Assembly: GCF_014697355.1 (NCBI RefSeq)
Contig: NZ_JACJRQ010000001.1
Coordinates: 186,001-250,000 of the forward strand
DNA from: Nostoc calcicola FACHB-3891
GTDB lineage: Bacteria > Cyanobacteriota > Cyanobacteriia > Cyanobacteriales > Nostocaceae
Direction: 5' to 3'
DNA: 64,000 bases
A program made the position numbers and the translations under genes. The notes below the pieces were generated by a model. The model saw only the letters and a program-made list of their open reading frames with translations. It ran no database searches and had not been told where the DNA came from. Shown one piece after another: positions 47,155 to 56,962 of this stretch (positions are counted from its first letter, which is position 1; each line of letters starts with the position of its first letter).

Positions 47155-47784
47155 ACTGATTGTTAACTGCCAGAAAATCAGGATAGTGTAAAAAGCGATG
47201 GGCTTTGAGTCTAGATGCTTTCGCACCTTGCGTTGATTTTCAATGTCTTTTTGGGTATTGTTTGAGAAAATATTGCCATCAGTTGAGACGAAACAGCTAC
47301 GACTATCTCCATACTGGGCATTTACATCAAAATATTTGGTAATACACGAATCAATTTTTTGAGTGACTCTCCTTTACCTATATCCATAGTTTTGATAGGG
47401 GATAAAGTAGAGAACGACTGAGACGTAAAAGATTGAATAAAAAAGTACAGCCCCTTGAATGTAATTGAGGGGCAGTATTTCCAAACTTATCCACTATATT
47501 ACCATATAAACCCGGTTTCTTGAAGAAATCGGGCTTTTGATCTTGTTTAAATAGATACTTTACGAAATCTTTTTAATTAGCCAATAGGTAAAAGGCACAA
47601 GGCAAAGGGCAGAAGCTAAAAGGCAATAAGCGCAAGACAATAAGGCAATAATTACTCTTGTTATTTGCCCTTTAGATTCTGCCTTGATTTCCTAAGTGTC
47701 AACCCTTATACCAAATTTTAGTAGTCTAGCAAGCAAATTTTCTAAGAAGTTACCGCTATATTGCTCATGCCAATCTAAAAAAGC
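47155..47784. other. Spacer between the two secreted-protein genes
   Basis: No gene seen. A hairpin at 47511-47531 (CCCGGTTT-CTTGAAG-AAATCGGG followed by CTTTT) is terminator-like and belongs to a dispersed cyanobacterial repeat. AAGGCA/GGCAATAA short repeats (about 47586-47690) form inverted arms. Confidence 0.6.
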
Positions 47785-48246
47785 ATGAGGAATAAATCAA
47801 TCATGTATAGCGTGTTTCATCAATTGCCTGTAACTATCAAAAAAACCATTTGCTTGCTGGGTTTTATCAGTGTAGGTAATTTTATTGCAATGCCTGTATA
47901 TGCACAACAAGCTGTGGCGCGTGGTGCTATTTCCATAGTTTCGCCTTCCGGCGCTTATCAAAGTGTTAGTGGTGAGCTGTCCTTACCTGTTAGTAATAAT
48001 TTTTTAAATCCCGGCACAAACACGACTCTAACAATAACCCCTACTTTGGCAAATATTGGAGCAACTAATCAAAGAATAACTTCTTTATCTCTGACAGTAG
48101 GCACAGCCACGGAAATTATAACAAGCAATAACAATTCATTTTTGAATCAAAATGTACAAACAGTCAATAATTTAACATCAATTTCTGATACAGCATCTCT
48201 CATTGAGACAATCGATGGCACTAACGGTTTAGGGGCTTTGGAATAG
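47785..48246 (+). CDS. Small secreted protein, paralog 2
   Basis: 153 residues (ATG at 47803 is an alternative start: MYSVFHQLPVTIKK). Signal peptide ends near 'MPVYAQQ'. Mature part 'AVARGAISIVSPSGAYQSVSGELSLPV' aligns with paralog 1, then 'TTLTITPTLANIG' and 'SLSLTVGTATEI' strands and an end 'DTASLIETIDGTNGLGALE'. No Cys pair, no anchor. It probably works outside the inner membrane, like paralog 1. Confidence 0.75.
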   Translation: MRNKSIMYSVFHQLPVTIKKTICLLGFISVGNFIAMPVYAQQAVARGAISIVSPSGAYQSVSGELSLPVSNNFLNPGTNTTLTITPTLANIGATNQRITSLSLTVGTATEIITSNNNSFLNQNVQTVNNLTSISDTASLIETIDGTNGLGALE

Positions 48247-48310
48247 TACAAAAGACTATATTAATCTTGTGGTTATTTTGATCTAAATATTGAATAGCCT
48301 AACGCAAAAT

Positions 48311-48787
48311 TTAGTTATTCTTGCCTGCATTAAAAATCTGTTTGGCAGTTAAATTCAATTCTGGAAAAGTGGGTGAGCTAACGCGATCGCTCCCACAAAA
48401 CTGATTGAGTTGGTATTCACCCTCAATCAATGAATAAACTGATATTGTTGGTTGTTTACGATTGCCAATAAACCGCCTGCCTGCCAATGCAGCGTAGTCT
48501 ACAATCCAATATTCTGGAATACCTATGGCCTCATATTGACCTAGTTTTGTGAAATAGTCATCTCTCCAATTCGTACTAACAACCTCAATCACCAAAGGAA
48601 TCCATCCGCCTTGAGTGACTGTAGATTGTTTTTTCCACAGTGGTTCATTTAGCAAATTGGAGCGATTAATTATTAATATATCTGGTGAATAACCAGATTC
48701 ATTTTCAGGTGGTTTGACTAGCGCATCTTGCCTAAAATCGATAACCACCTTGAATTTGCAAATCCAATCCATTTTCACCTGTACCAA
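48311..48787 (-). pseudogene. 5'-truncated Uma2 gene
   Basis: From about residue 20 the frame reads as the Uma2 C-terminal core: 'SGYSPDILIINRSNL', 'PLVIEVVSTNWRDDYFTKLGQYEAIGIPEYWIVDYAAL', 'ISVYSLIEGEYQLNQF'. The N-terminal half of the family (about 70 residues) is absent; the first 18 codons instead lie on the 3' end of the outer-membrane protein gene in another frame. The junction is within a few bases of that gene's stop codon (48732), suggesting deletion or insertion there. Confidence 0.7.
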
Positions 48788-51662
48788 TTTTAGATTCTAA
48801 AAAAACATTATTATCGGTAAAGTTATATCTAAAAATAGCTCCGTAATTTAATCCAGATAATCGTGTATTTAAACCTACGTTCTTGGTAGAATAATTTTTA
48901 ATATAAGCACCAACAGATAAATTTCTACCGAGTTTTTGCAAGCCTTGTAACTCATAGAAAAGATTTTTACCAAACTCTAGATTGGTATTAATATTCAAAC
49001 CTGTGCTAGTACTAAAATCACCACTAAACAGTGCTAACAAATCACCATTGCTATTATCTTGAATAAAAGCTATTGCAGGCGCTAAAGAAAAACTTATATT
49101 TTTTTCTTGGTGATTAAAATAATAGCTTAATACAGTGGTAAAAGGATTATTTCTATTTGATGCACTATTCCAGTCAATTTTTAATGATGGTATGTGAGTA
49201 TTGATAGCTACAGGTTTTTTATTTGAGTTTAACTGGACATGAGTTTTAATATAGTTAACCAGAATACTGGCATATATACCCACAGATGGTTCTTCTAACC
49301 CTAAATTATTATTAGAAACTCCAGGCGCTGAGTTGGCATCTATATTAAACCAAGTTCCCAAATTAGCGCTATAGTTTAAATCCCCAGCAGAACCCGCAGC
49401 TAATAATTCCACTGAGGGTAAAGATAAATAACCATCAAAGCTTTTAAAACGTATACCTATGCGATCGACTCTGGTGAGTTCAAAATAATCGAATGCTAAA
49501 TCAAATGTCCGGACTGGAATTGGTACTATAGTGTTATCTTCCGAATTAAATCGTTGTACAAATTGTTGTCCTTGAGAGTTAGTCAAAATAACTTCAGCGC
49601 CGGTAGATTCGTTAATAGGATTAATACCAGTATTAGTCAAAGGTATTTGATTTCCTATAAAAGTCAGAGGTCCAAATTTTTCATTAGAAAGTCTGAGTGT
49701 TGAAAAGAATGTATCACCTGGATCTAAAAGTTCAACATCTCTTTGTAAAAATTGCACTGCGCGTTTGTGATTTCCTGTTCTCAGTTCCAAAATACTAGAG
49801 TTATTGGGAGTGATTTTACTCTCAAGTGTAATACTGCCAGATACTTGTTCTAGATCGCTGGCTGCATTAGAATAGGCTAAAGTTCGATTTAGTCTGTTGT
49901 TAATTTGTCTTCTTTGATTTGGTGTAGACTTTGTATTTAATTCAACAAAGCCTTCTCCGTTTTTAAAGCTTTGTCGTGCTTCTGCTAAACTTTCGTTAAT
50001 ATTATCTATTTTAATTAATTCAAATATTCCACCTAATGCCAGCCCTAAAGTAGAGTTAACTGTTTGTATACTATCAATACTGAAATCACTTAAATTAGCT
50101 GTAATAGACAATCCTGGGCTAGAAAAAATATTAGAATAACTGGCACTAATTTTTTCTTGATCGTATTGAACAATAGTCCGATTATGAGGATAGTTAACAT
50201 ATAATCTGTGCCAATTAGAAGTTTTTTGTGTCTGAGATAAAGTTTCAAATATGGGGTCTCTTTTGCCGAAAGATACCCAAGATAAAGAATTTAAATAAGA
50301 CAAGTCTCTCTCAAGTGGCGTCAAGTAAGGATTAACTGCTATATTCAATAAATCAAAATTATCAAATTCACCTCTCTGGGCAATTTTAATACCTGGTAAT
50401 GAAGAGACAGGAGCAGTAAAACCAAAACCTTTACCTGTCAAGATATTACCCCATGAAATGCCAGTTGCTTCTAGAACGCGATCGGGAATAATTTCGCCTA
50501 GTTCAAGTTTAACGCTTCCCCCATTTAGTAAAGGCTTTAAATTTGTGGTAGGAAAAGCTTGTAGAATTTTAGGTGTATTAGTAGCATCTAATAAATCAAA
50601 TAAAGCTGCGCCACCATCATTACTAAAAGTGGAACCGCTACCAATAATTGGTGTAGTATTTTCCAAAACTGTGACATTAGGATCGTTAAGATTAATTCCG
50701 CTATTAATTATCACTTTACCAGCAGGTATACCTTCAGGATTAATTAGTTGTCCTGCTATAGAAAGTATAGAAAAATCTTGAATTTTTGCTCCACCGATTA
50801 AGTCATCAAAATTGACAGGTAAAGTACTAATATTTTGCAATCCCCAAAATCCTTGGGTTGATGTCATATTTTGGGTAGTGTAAGTTTCAGAAGCTCTACC
50901 TTGGGCAAGAATACCGAGCTGTGTACCTTTAGTCTCAATTACTAATCTATTTTTATCGAGAACCCAGTAAAACTGATCGGATTCAGGAAATTTTCCATAG
51001 GTGAATTTATCAATAAATTCATTGTCTCCAGAAAATCTGATATTTAAATCTGTATCTATATAATTTTCGTCTTCATTTGGTTTAAATAATTGAGGTTTAA
51101 AAGTCAGGTTATCTGTTGGATTAACAATCCAAGAATACCTGTTGGCACTTGCAGTCAGAGCATCAATAATGATTTTCTTTTGGATTACTTGTTGTTCCTT
51201 TTTTGTTCGGCGTAGTTTTTGTATTAGTAATTGTTGTTCGAGTGTATATGGTTTTGCTTGATTTGAATTTGATGGTTTAATTGTATCTGGTTGAGGTTTT
51301 TCTCGATCTTCTGGAGGTGGGGCGGGGGGTTTGTCTTTATATTCTTCAATTGGGATAACATCAGCTATGGTGAATCTGCGTAACTGTTTTGGCTTCTCTA
51401 AGTTAGCGTTAGCATTTTTTAAAGCTTGTTTTAGCAGTGTTTGGCTTTGGGAGTTATCTATTTTATCTGACTTATTACTAGCGATTAAATCAACATTGCT
51501 TTGGCTGTTTAGGTCTAAGGCGATCGCAGATAATTCAAGAAATATAATTTTGCATAAAATTGTTGAAGACAACAAACACATTCCAAGAAATTTTGCATCT
51601 TTCTTGAATTTAGTTGGGGATATGCTGATACTTGTTTTACTTGATTTTTTCAAGGGTTTCAC
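48732..51662 (-). CDS. Large predicted outer-membrane barrel protein, cyanobacterial, unknown function
   Basis: 976 residues. N-terminal hydrophobic export segment (about 28-48), a Pro-rich stretch (PPAPPPEDREKPQPD), a coiled coil (LEQQLLIQKLRRTKKEQQVI), then long beta-rich sequence. From about 680 it alternates polar/hydrophobic strands and ends in 'LDLQIQGGYRF', with a C-terminal aromatic residue typical of barrels inserted by BamA/Omp85. I do not recognise a named family. It faces two genes for small secreted proteins, so it might export, anchor or assemble them (inference). Confidence 0.7.
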   Translation of the reverse strand: MKPLKKSSKTSISISPTKFKKDAKFLGMCLLSSTILCKIIFLELSAIALDLNSQSNVDLIASNKSDKIDNSQSQTLLKQALKNANANLEKPKQLRRFTIADVIPIEEYKDKPPAPPPEDREKPQPDTIKPSNSNQAKPYTLEQQLLIQKLRRTKKEQQVIQKKIIIDALTASANRYSWIVNPTDNLTFKPQLFKPNEDENYIDTDLNIRFSGDNEFIDKFTYGKFPESDQFYWVLDKNRLVIETKGTQLGILAQGRASETYTTQNMTSTQGFWGLQNISTLPVNFDDLIGGAKIQDFSILSIAGQLINPEGIPAGKVIINSGINLNDPNVTVLENTTPIIGSGSTFSNDGGAALFDLLDATNTPKILQAFPTTNLKPLLNGGSVKLELGEIIPDRVLEATGISWGNILTGKGFGFTAPVSSLPGIKIAQRGEFDNFDLLNIAVNPYLTPLERDLSYLNSLSWVSFGKRDPIFETLSQTQKTSNWHRLYVNYPHNRTIVQYDQEKISASYSNIFSSPGLSITANLSDFSIDSIQTVNSTLGLALGGIFELIKIDNINESLAEARQSFKNGEGFVELNTKSTPNQRRQINNRLNRTLAYSNAASDLEQVSGSITLESKITPNNSSILELRTGNHKRAVQFLQRDVELLDPGDTFFSTLRLSNEKFGPLTFIGNQIPLTNTGINPINESTGAEVILTNSQGQQFVQRFNSEDNTIVPIPVRTFDLAFDYFELTRVDRIGIRFKSFDGYLSLPSVELLAAGSAGDLNYSANLGTWFNIDANSAPGVSNNNLGLEEPSVGIYASILVNYIKTHVQLNSNKKPVAINTHIPSLKIDWNSASNRNNPFTTVLSYYFNHQEKNISFSLAPAIAFIQDNSNGDLLALFSGDFSTSTGLNINTNLEFGKNLFYELQGLQKLGRNLSVGAYIKNYSTKNVGLNTRLSGLNYGAIFRYNFTDNNVFLESKIGTGENGLDLQIQGGYRF

Positions 51663-51995
51663 AATAAAAATGTTGGCGATTAAAACTATTTAGCATTAGC
51701 TAATATCGGAAAATAATCATTATTTAATACTTAAAATTCTGATTTGTTGTTGATTTATTTGATTCAGTGGATTCAACAGTGTTTAATAAATATAGATAGT
51801 CGAAAAAAAATTGATTTATTATCCTGCCCGCAAAGAATAAAATAGGATTAAGCAGATTTACTGCAACAAGAGTGTAATTCTTGAGCAAAAAATCAACCTC
51901 AGCGAAATCACCACAACTCAAAAATTGAGCTATCATTTAGCCGTATAAATACGTAATGTGAGGATATTCAATCAAAAAAAATGGAGTAAAAAAAG
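51663..51995. other. Spacer between divergent genes
   Basis: AT-rich region holding promoters of the outer-membrane protein gene and the histidine kinase gene. A 70-codon minus frame (51724-51936) is present but unconvincing. Confidence 0.5.
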
Positions 51996-53510
51996 ATGTT
52001 TCAGGCTACTCGCCGCCGTCTGGCAATTTGGTACACCACCGTAACTGCCGTATTACTACTACTGTTTGCTAGCGGCGTTTATTTATACGTCCGTAGCACA
52101 CTGATTGAGCGGATTGACGATACCCTTAACCATGTGGTGGAAATAGTAGAGCGATGTCTAACAACAAATCCATGTGCATCTAGACTCATAGTTGAGCCAC
52201 TCAATTCCGGCGCTGATAAATTTCTCATTAATGTAGAGGCGAGTTTTCCTGAGAATGGCGACAGCGTAGAAGATGACCACATCGACCTAGAATGGTTTAG
52301 TCCGAATGGTGAATTAGTTTGGTCAACACTATCCGAACCTTTAAATATTCCCATTCGTGCCAACCGCACTGGTGAAACTGTGCGTGTAGTCAAGGGAGAG
52401 AGAGGGAGAGGGGGAGAGGGGGAGATGGGGAGATGGGGAGATAAGAAACTTCCTACTCCTGACTCAGCACTGGGCACTGGGCACTCAGCACTCTTATTGC
52501 GACAAGTCACACAACGAGTAGAAGTCGGACGGCAAGTATTAGGATATCTGCGTGTTAGTCATCCTTGGTTTGAAGTGACTAAGCCCAGTCGCCAATTAAT
52601 TTTTGATTTGGCGCTGGGTATTGGGTTAATGCTGATTTCTGTGGCTGCAAGTGGCTGGTTTCTTTCAGGTAAAGCTATGGAACCAGTGGGCGAGTCTTAC
52701 CAACGCCTCAAGCAATTTACTGCTGATGCTTCTCATGAACTGAGAAGTCCCATTACTTTGATTCAAACTAATGTGCAAGTCGCTCTTGCTGACTTGGAGT
52801 TAGCAGAAGCAGAAACCACTACTTCTGTGCAATATCGCCAACAGTTAAAGATGGTGGAACGGTTAACGCAGCGTTTGGGTAGGTTAGTCAATGATTTACT
52901 ATTCCTAGCAAGACAAGATAGTGGTATCAGCAAAGATGCTTTTGCACGTTGTCCCTTGGATGCTTTGCTGATGGAAGTGGTTGAAGAACAACAATTGTTA
53001 TTTCCTGAAAAACAAATTGCCTTGACTCTACACTTAGTCGATCCTCCTGCCTCGGAAACTAACCCGAAATTACTGGAAAATTGGTTTACCCTTGTGGGCA
53101 ATTGGGATCAACTGGTGCGACTGTTCACAAATTTGATTGCGAATGCCTTGCATTACACACCAGCCGGTGGACGGGTGAAAGTAGAGTTGGCGCGGATAGA
53201 GGGAATAAATCGCGTTTCTGTTTCTGGGCGACGTTACAGCAGTGGCCAGTTGCAAATTAAAGTCAGTGATACTGGAGTTGGTATTCCAGCAGAGGCGCTA
53301 CCACGATTGTTCGATCGCTTTTATCGGGTAGATCCGGCACGCACTCATAGTGCTGGAAATACTGCTTGCGCTAGTGTTACAGGTTCAGGATTGGGATTAG
53401 CGATCGCTGCTGCTATTGTCGAACATCACCAGGGTCATATTCAAGTTGAAAGCACCCAAGGCATTAGTACTACATTCACTGTGACTTTACCAATAACTCT
53501 TGAGTCTTGA
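51996..53510 (+). CDS. Sensor histidine kinase, RppB-like
   Basis: 504 residues. Membrane segment 1 at about 13-31, a periplasmic sensor region, membrane segment 2 at about 204-225 (LIFDLALGIGLMLISVAASGWF). HisKA H-box 'FTADASHELRSPITLIQTN', N-box 'NLIANALHYTP', 'DTGVGIP', 'GSGLGLAIAAAIVEHH'. It resembles RppB/NrsS-type kinases of cyanobacteria. The sensor region contains a repeat-derived insertion of about 34 residues (GERGRGGEGEMGRWGDKK...). No response regulator gene is adjacent, so the partner must lie elsewhere. Confidence 0.88.
   Translation: MFQATRRRLAIWYTTVTAVLLLLFASGVYLYVRSTLIERIDDTLNHVVEIVERCLTTNPCASRLIVEPLNSGADKFLINVEASFPENGDSVEDDHIDLEWFSPNGELVWSTLSEPLNIPIRANRTGETVRVVKGERGRGGEGEMGRWGDKKLPTPDSALGTGHSALLLRQVTQRVEVGRQVLGYLRVSHPWFEVTKPSRQLIFDLALGIGLMLISVAASGWFLSGKAMEPVGESYQRLKQFTADASHELRSPITLIQTNVQVALADLELAEAETTTSVQYRQQLKMVERLTQRLGRLVNDLLFLARQDSGISKDAFARCPLDALLMEVVEEQQLLFPEKQIALTLHLVDPPASETNPKLLENWFTLVGNWDQLVRLFTNLIANALHYTPAGGRVKVELARIEGINRVSVSGRRYSSGQLQIKVSDTGVGIPAEALPRLFDRFYRVDPARTHSAGNTACASVTGSGLGLAIAAAIVEHHQGHIQVESTQGISTTFTVTLPITLES
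52392..52495. repeat. Intergenic-type short repeat inserted in a kinase gene
   Basis: GGGAGAGAGAGGGAGAGG and GGGGAGAT copies followed by CTGGGCACTGGGCACTCAGCACTC. The same repeat classes fill spacers elsewhere in the window, but here about 104 bp lies in frame within the coding region. Confidence 0.75.
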
Positions 53511-54040
53511 AGAAGAATTCAGAATTCAGAATTCAGAATTCAGAATGGGCTACACCGCGCTGCGCTAACAGAAGTAAAACAGACTTGAGTAGATGTAGGA
53601 AATAGAGAATCAGGCTTTTCGAGTTGGGGGCGAGTGTTTTTACACAATCAAGTGGGAGTCCTATATTGTTTCCTGTGGCAGATGTTAATGTTTAGATTTT
53701 TTACTACTAGGATATCGGGAAACAAGATAAATTGACTAAGACAAAAATGTCCGTAATCAAAAGCTCTAGACATATTGAATAATATAGCTTTTCAGTCTTA
53801 AGAATTAAATATTATGTCTAAATATATATGTTTTTCAAGTCTAGAGTTAGATGTAAAAAACAAAGTTCATTGCTAAATTAAGAATGTAATTCAAAAACTC
53901 AAAATTCCAAATTTGCGATTCAGAATACTTAAAAAACTGGGATTACATACCAAATGAATATATTAATCTTCTTAAAATTCTGAATTCTGAATTCTGAGTT
54001 CTGAATTCTTACCATTCTAAGATTTTACCAGGAGTTAATA
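53511..54040. other. Spacer with CAGAATT repeats
   Basis: About 530 bp with no gene. Starts with AGAATTC-containing 8-bp tandem copies (53513-53545); the complementary AATTCTGAATTCTGA lies at 53975-54010 just before the next gene, so the ends can pair. Confidence 0.6.
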
Positions 54041-54751
54041 ATGGTTAATAATTCTCACAAGTTTCGTAAATCGGCTGAATTGTTGGGTGCTATTTGCGGA
54101 GGACTACTGATTACCCTGCCAGCGATTCCTCGAGCAGTAGCACAACAATCTACGCCCAAGGTTAATCCTTGTCCTAGTATTTTCTACGAAGAACCACATA
54201 ATAATCAGGTTCTAGTACCACAAGGATGTCCTCCCAATGCGCTAACTCAAAGACTAGCAGCCCAAGGGCTTCTTCCCACCCCTGCAACTCCATCACCAGA
54301 GCAAGCAAGGTTAGGTGTGGGCGGTGAAGCACCTCCAGAATCAGGCGCAATACCACCACGCCCAGTTCCCCCAGTCGAGGGGCAAGTGCCACCAGAAGCA
54401 GGTGTCACACCAGCAGTACAACCACGACAAGCGCCCAGCGCTAGAATCGCATTGGCAAATGGTAGAGTTAATATCAGATTGGTCAATGACACTGCGGCTA
54501 ATATAACTTACCAAGTCATCGGCGATACTGCACCGCGATCGCTACAAGGAAAATCAGATGTCACACTCCAAGGTTTAAGCGCACCGGTAACAGTAACATT
54601 TGAACGAGAAGATGGTGGACAACTGACTGTAACACCACAACCCTCATCAGAACCAGGAAGCTTGGAAGTTACATTTAACGAAGCGACTGATGCAGCCCAA
54701 GGCAGAAGTGCTATGAGGATTGAACCAAGCGGTTCAGTATTCTTGAATTAG
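54041..54751 (+). CDS. Secreted Pro-rich protein, unknown function
   Basis: 236 residues. ATG follows CAGGAGTTAATA, a good ribosome site. Signal peptide ends near 'PRAVAQQ' (about 35). Mature part: a short Cys-containing segment (NPCPSIFYEEP ... PQGCPPNALTQRL, with two Cys that may pair), a Pro-rich linker (about 80-130), and a C-terminal beta domain (ARIALANGRVNIRLVNDTAANITYQVIGD). I recall similar secreted proteins in Nostocales but no function. Confidence 0.7.
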   Translation: MVNNSHKFRKSAELLGAICGGLLITLPAIPRAVAQQSTPKVNPCPSIFYEEPHNNQVLVPQGCPPNALTQRLAAQGLLPTPATPSPEQARLGVGGEAPPESGAIPPRPVPPVEGQVPPEAGVTPAVQPRQAPSARIALANGRVNIRLVNDTAANITYQVIGDTAPRSLQGKSDVTLQGLSAPVTVTFEREDGGQLTVTPQPSSEPGSLEVTFNEATDAAQGRSAMRIEPSGSVFLN

Positions 54752-54767
54752 TTAGGGTAGCACATTA

Positions 54768-54795
54768 GTATGGGCGCACAGCTGTGCGCCCATAC
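54768..54795. repeat. Perfect 28-bp palindrome (GTATGGGCGCACAG family)
   Basis: 14-bp arms with no loop, GTATGGGCGCACAG / CTGTGCGCCCATAC, 16 bp after the secreted protein's stop codon. Same family as 41693, 42683 and the palindrome split at 46050. Confidence 0.9.
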
Positions 54796-54857
54796 CGTGT
54801 GTTCCATTCAAATGAGAACTACTTTTAACAATCTAAAAGATTTCCAGTGTCGTATTT

Positions 54858-55937
54858 CTACTTCTTCAGCATTTTTGTTAGCCTATCCAGCAATAGCAGT
54901 TCTTGTTTGCTATCTTCCAATGTTCGCGCTAGTATAATCGCCCTTTCGTAAAAATTACGGGCAGTTGGATAATTACCTATCTGCTCGTATAATTGACCGT
55001 AAGATTCAAAAGATTTTAATTCTTCTCGCGTATTTTGTAATTCTTTAGCGACTACTAAACGCTCCTCTAGTAAATCAAAAGCACGTTCGTGGCGTCCTAC
55101 AGCGCTGTGAGCTGTAACTAAACCATCAATTGCCCGTAATTCGTTAGTGCGATCGCGGTTAATTTTAGCAATCCGCATTGCTGCACCATAACTACCAATA
55201 GTATCTTGATAATTTCCCGATGCTAGATAAGCATCACCTAAATTATTTAAGGTATTTGCTTCACCAATAACATTAGCAGTTTGACGCCGAAAAATTAAGG
55301 CATTTTCATATAATTTAATTGCTTTGTTGTAATCTCCCAACCTGGCTGTTACTAATCCCAAATTACTCAGAGATAGTCCTTCACCTTCAATATTTTTGAC
55401 ATTCTGAGCAATTTCAAGTGCCTCTTGGGCAGTTTTGCCAGCAGCACTAAATTCTCCTTCTTGGAGCAGAAATGTAGCAATATTATTCAGCACAAAAATC
55501 TGAGCTTGGAAGTCTTTAGTATCACGAGCGATCGCTAATCCTCGTCGTAAAGCATCTTCGGCTTCTTTTAAACTACCTAGTTGGATATAAGCCTTAGCAA
55601 GCAAATTATAAGTCAAACCTTGGGCTTTCAGGTCGCCAATTGAGTGATACAGTTCTAGCGCCCGCAAGCAAGAATCGATTGTTTTGTTAGCATATCCTGA
55701 GGCATATTGTTGTTCGCCGATACGCAGCAAACTGTCTGCTTCATCTCTTGATTGTCGCCCAACGGAACTATTTAAAGGACGATGGAGTTGTTCGGTAATA
55801 TCAACTGCACCCGCCGCTATGGGAGTCAGCAGAAAAGTAAAGAGTAAAAAGCTGTGCAAAAGTACCTGGCGATGAAAAATTCCAGTTACATCAACTAAGT
55901 CTACCTTGGGCTTTGGAAATACAAGCTGTTGTCTCAT
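54858..55937 (-). CDS. Tetratricopeptide repeat protein, membrane-anchored or exported
   Basis: 359 residues. Hydrophobic segment at about 27-46 (LLHSFLLFTFLLTPIAAGAV). Then six to seven TPR units of the 'A-x-x-x-Y-x-x-A-L' type ('TYNLLAKAYIQLGSLKEAEDALRRGLAIA', 'ANTLNNLGDAYLASGNYQDTIGSYGAAMRIA'). TPRs mediate protein binding. No catalytic domain. It probably scaffolds at the membrane or periplasm; partner unknown. Confidence 0.85.
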   Translation of the reverse strand: MRQQLVFPKPKVDLVDVTGIFHRQVLLHSFLLFTFLLTPIAAGAVDITEQLHRPLNSSVGRQSRDEADSLLRIGEQQYASGYANKTIDSCLRALELYHSIGDLKAQGLTYNLLAKAYIQLGSLKEAEDALRRGLAIARDTKDFQAQIFVLNNIATFLLQEGEFSAAGKTAQEALEIAQNVKNIEGEGLSLSNLGLVTARLGDYNKAIKLYENALIFRRQTANVIGEANTLNNLGDAYLASGNYQDTIGSYGAAMRIAKINRDRTNELRAIDGLVTAHSAVGRHERAFDLLEERLVVAKELQNTREELKSFESYGQLYEQIGNYPTARNFYERAIILARTLEDSKQELLLLDRLTKMLKK

Positions 55938-56136
55938 AAAACTTATACCAATTTTGGATTTTAGATTTGGGATTTTGAATTAAAAGCCTTTGCTACGAAG
56001 GTGTTCCAAGAATTTCAAACAATACTTGCTATCCCAATTTGGTATTACCCATCGAGTTGGAAGCTCTAAGTAGAAGGTCTAAAGAGAAGTTTTAATTTTA
56101 AATCAAAGACATTAAATACTCGCATTTATACGTAGG

Positions 56137-56766
56137 CTAAACTTGACCAAAATCTTCACCAAGATAAATAGCACGAATATCTGTGGGTAATTTGTCCTCT
56201 AGCATACGATAGCCTTCCTGGAGAAAATTGGCTACTTCATGAGGAGCGATCGCTTCTCCTTCAGCTTGCAGATAAGCAGCAATTCTAGTGTCACTCCAAT
56301 GGAAAGTTTGAGACATCAACACAATTAAGCGCAGAATCGGAGGTAATTGGTCTAATGCTTGTTCTATGTAGCACCATAGCGGCGGCGAAGTGGCCTCTAG
56401 AGAATAATGAATTGCTTCTGTGGGTGGTAGTTTCAGCTCGTTAATACAGAAAGCAGTCATATTAATTAACCAATTTTGCATAGTTAAGGTTTCTTCACTC
56501 GATTCACCACGAGTTAAATTTAGTCCACCGAGTTCGTAGTAGATATGTCGCCAAGTGAGGGCAAACAGATAATCTGCTTGTACAGGCGATCGCGCCGAAT
56601 GCCGAATTAAGGTATAGACTATGGGACTATAGCGGCAAAAAATCACCGTGAAGTACTTGCCAGCATCAGGATACTGCTGAAACAGAGTCAGTAATTCATC
56701 GTCACTGTGATGAAACAGAGACTTAACTAGAGGGTGATTAGCTTCAGGAAAAGAAGGAATTTGCAT
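56137..56766 (-). CDS. Sigma-70-like (ECF-type) regulatory protein, tentative
   Basis: 209 residues. N-terminal part 'DDELLTLFQQYPDAGKYFTVIFCRYSPIVYTLIRHSARSPVQADYLFALTWRHIYYEL' resembles sigma region 2 (core binding and -10 helix); the C-terminal part 'LPPILRLIVLMSQTFHWSDTRIAAYLQAEGEAIAPHEVANFLQEGYRMLEDKL' resembles region 4 with a helix-turn-helix. No anti-sigma gene is adjacent. It could be a degenerate sigma or a cyanobacterial sigma-like protein. Confidence 0.6.
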   Translation of the reverse strand: MQIPSFPEANHPLVKSLFHHSDDELLTLFQQYPDAGKYFTVIFCRYSPIVYTLIRHSARSPVQADYLFALTWRHIYYELGGLNLTRGESSEETLTMQNWLINMTAFCINELKLPPTEAIHYSLEATSPPLWCYIEQALDQLPPILRLIVLMSQTFHWSDTRIAAYLQAEGEAIAPHEVANFLQEGYRMLEDKLPTDIRAIYLGEDFGQV

Positions 56767-56962
56767 CAGTCTTGGGATTGATAGTTGTTAAAATAATTTT
56801 GGCAATTGCACTCTTGTAGTTAATCGCATAATATCTTGGTGTTGCTCAATTTGAGCCTCAAACTCAGACTAGTTAAATATTGATAAACTAAAAACAAGGA
56901 CTTAATTTTAGTCTTGGTGGACAATCATAAAAGCCTTTCCCTTATAGAATCCTTATTTGTTC

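Noticed and set aside
51724-51936. 70-codon minus frame upstream of the barrel protein
   Set aside because: AT-rich Phe/Asn/Leu composition with no start signal; more likely promoter region.
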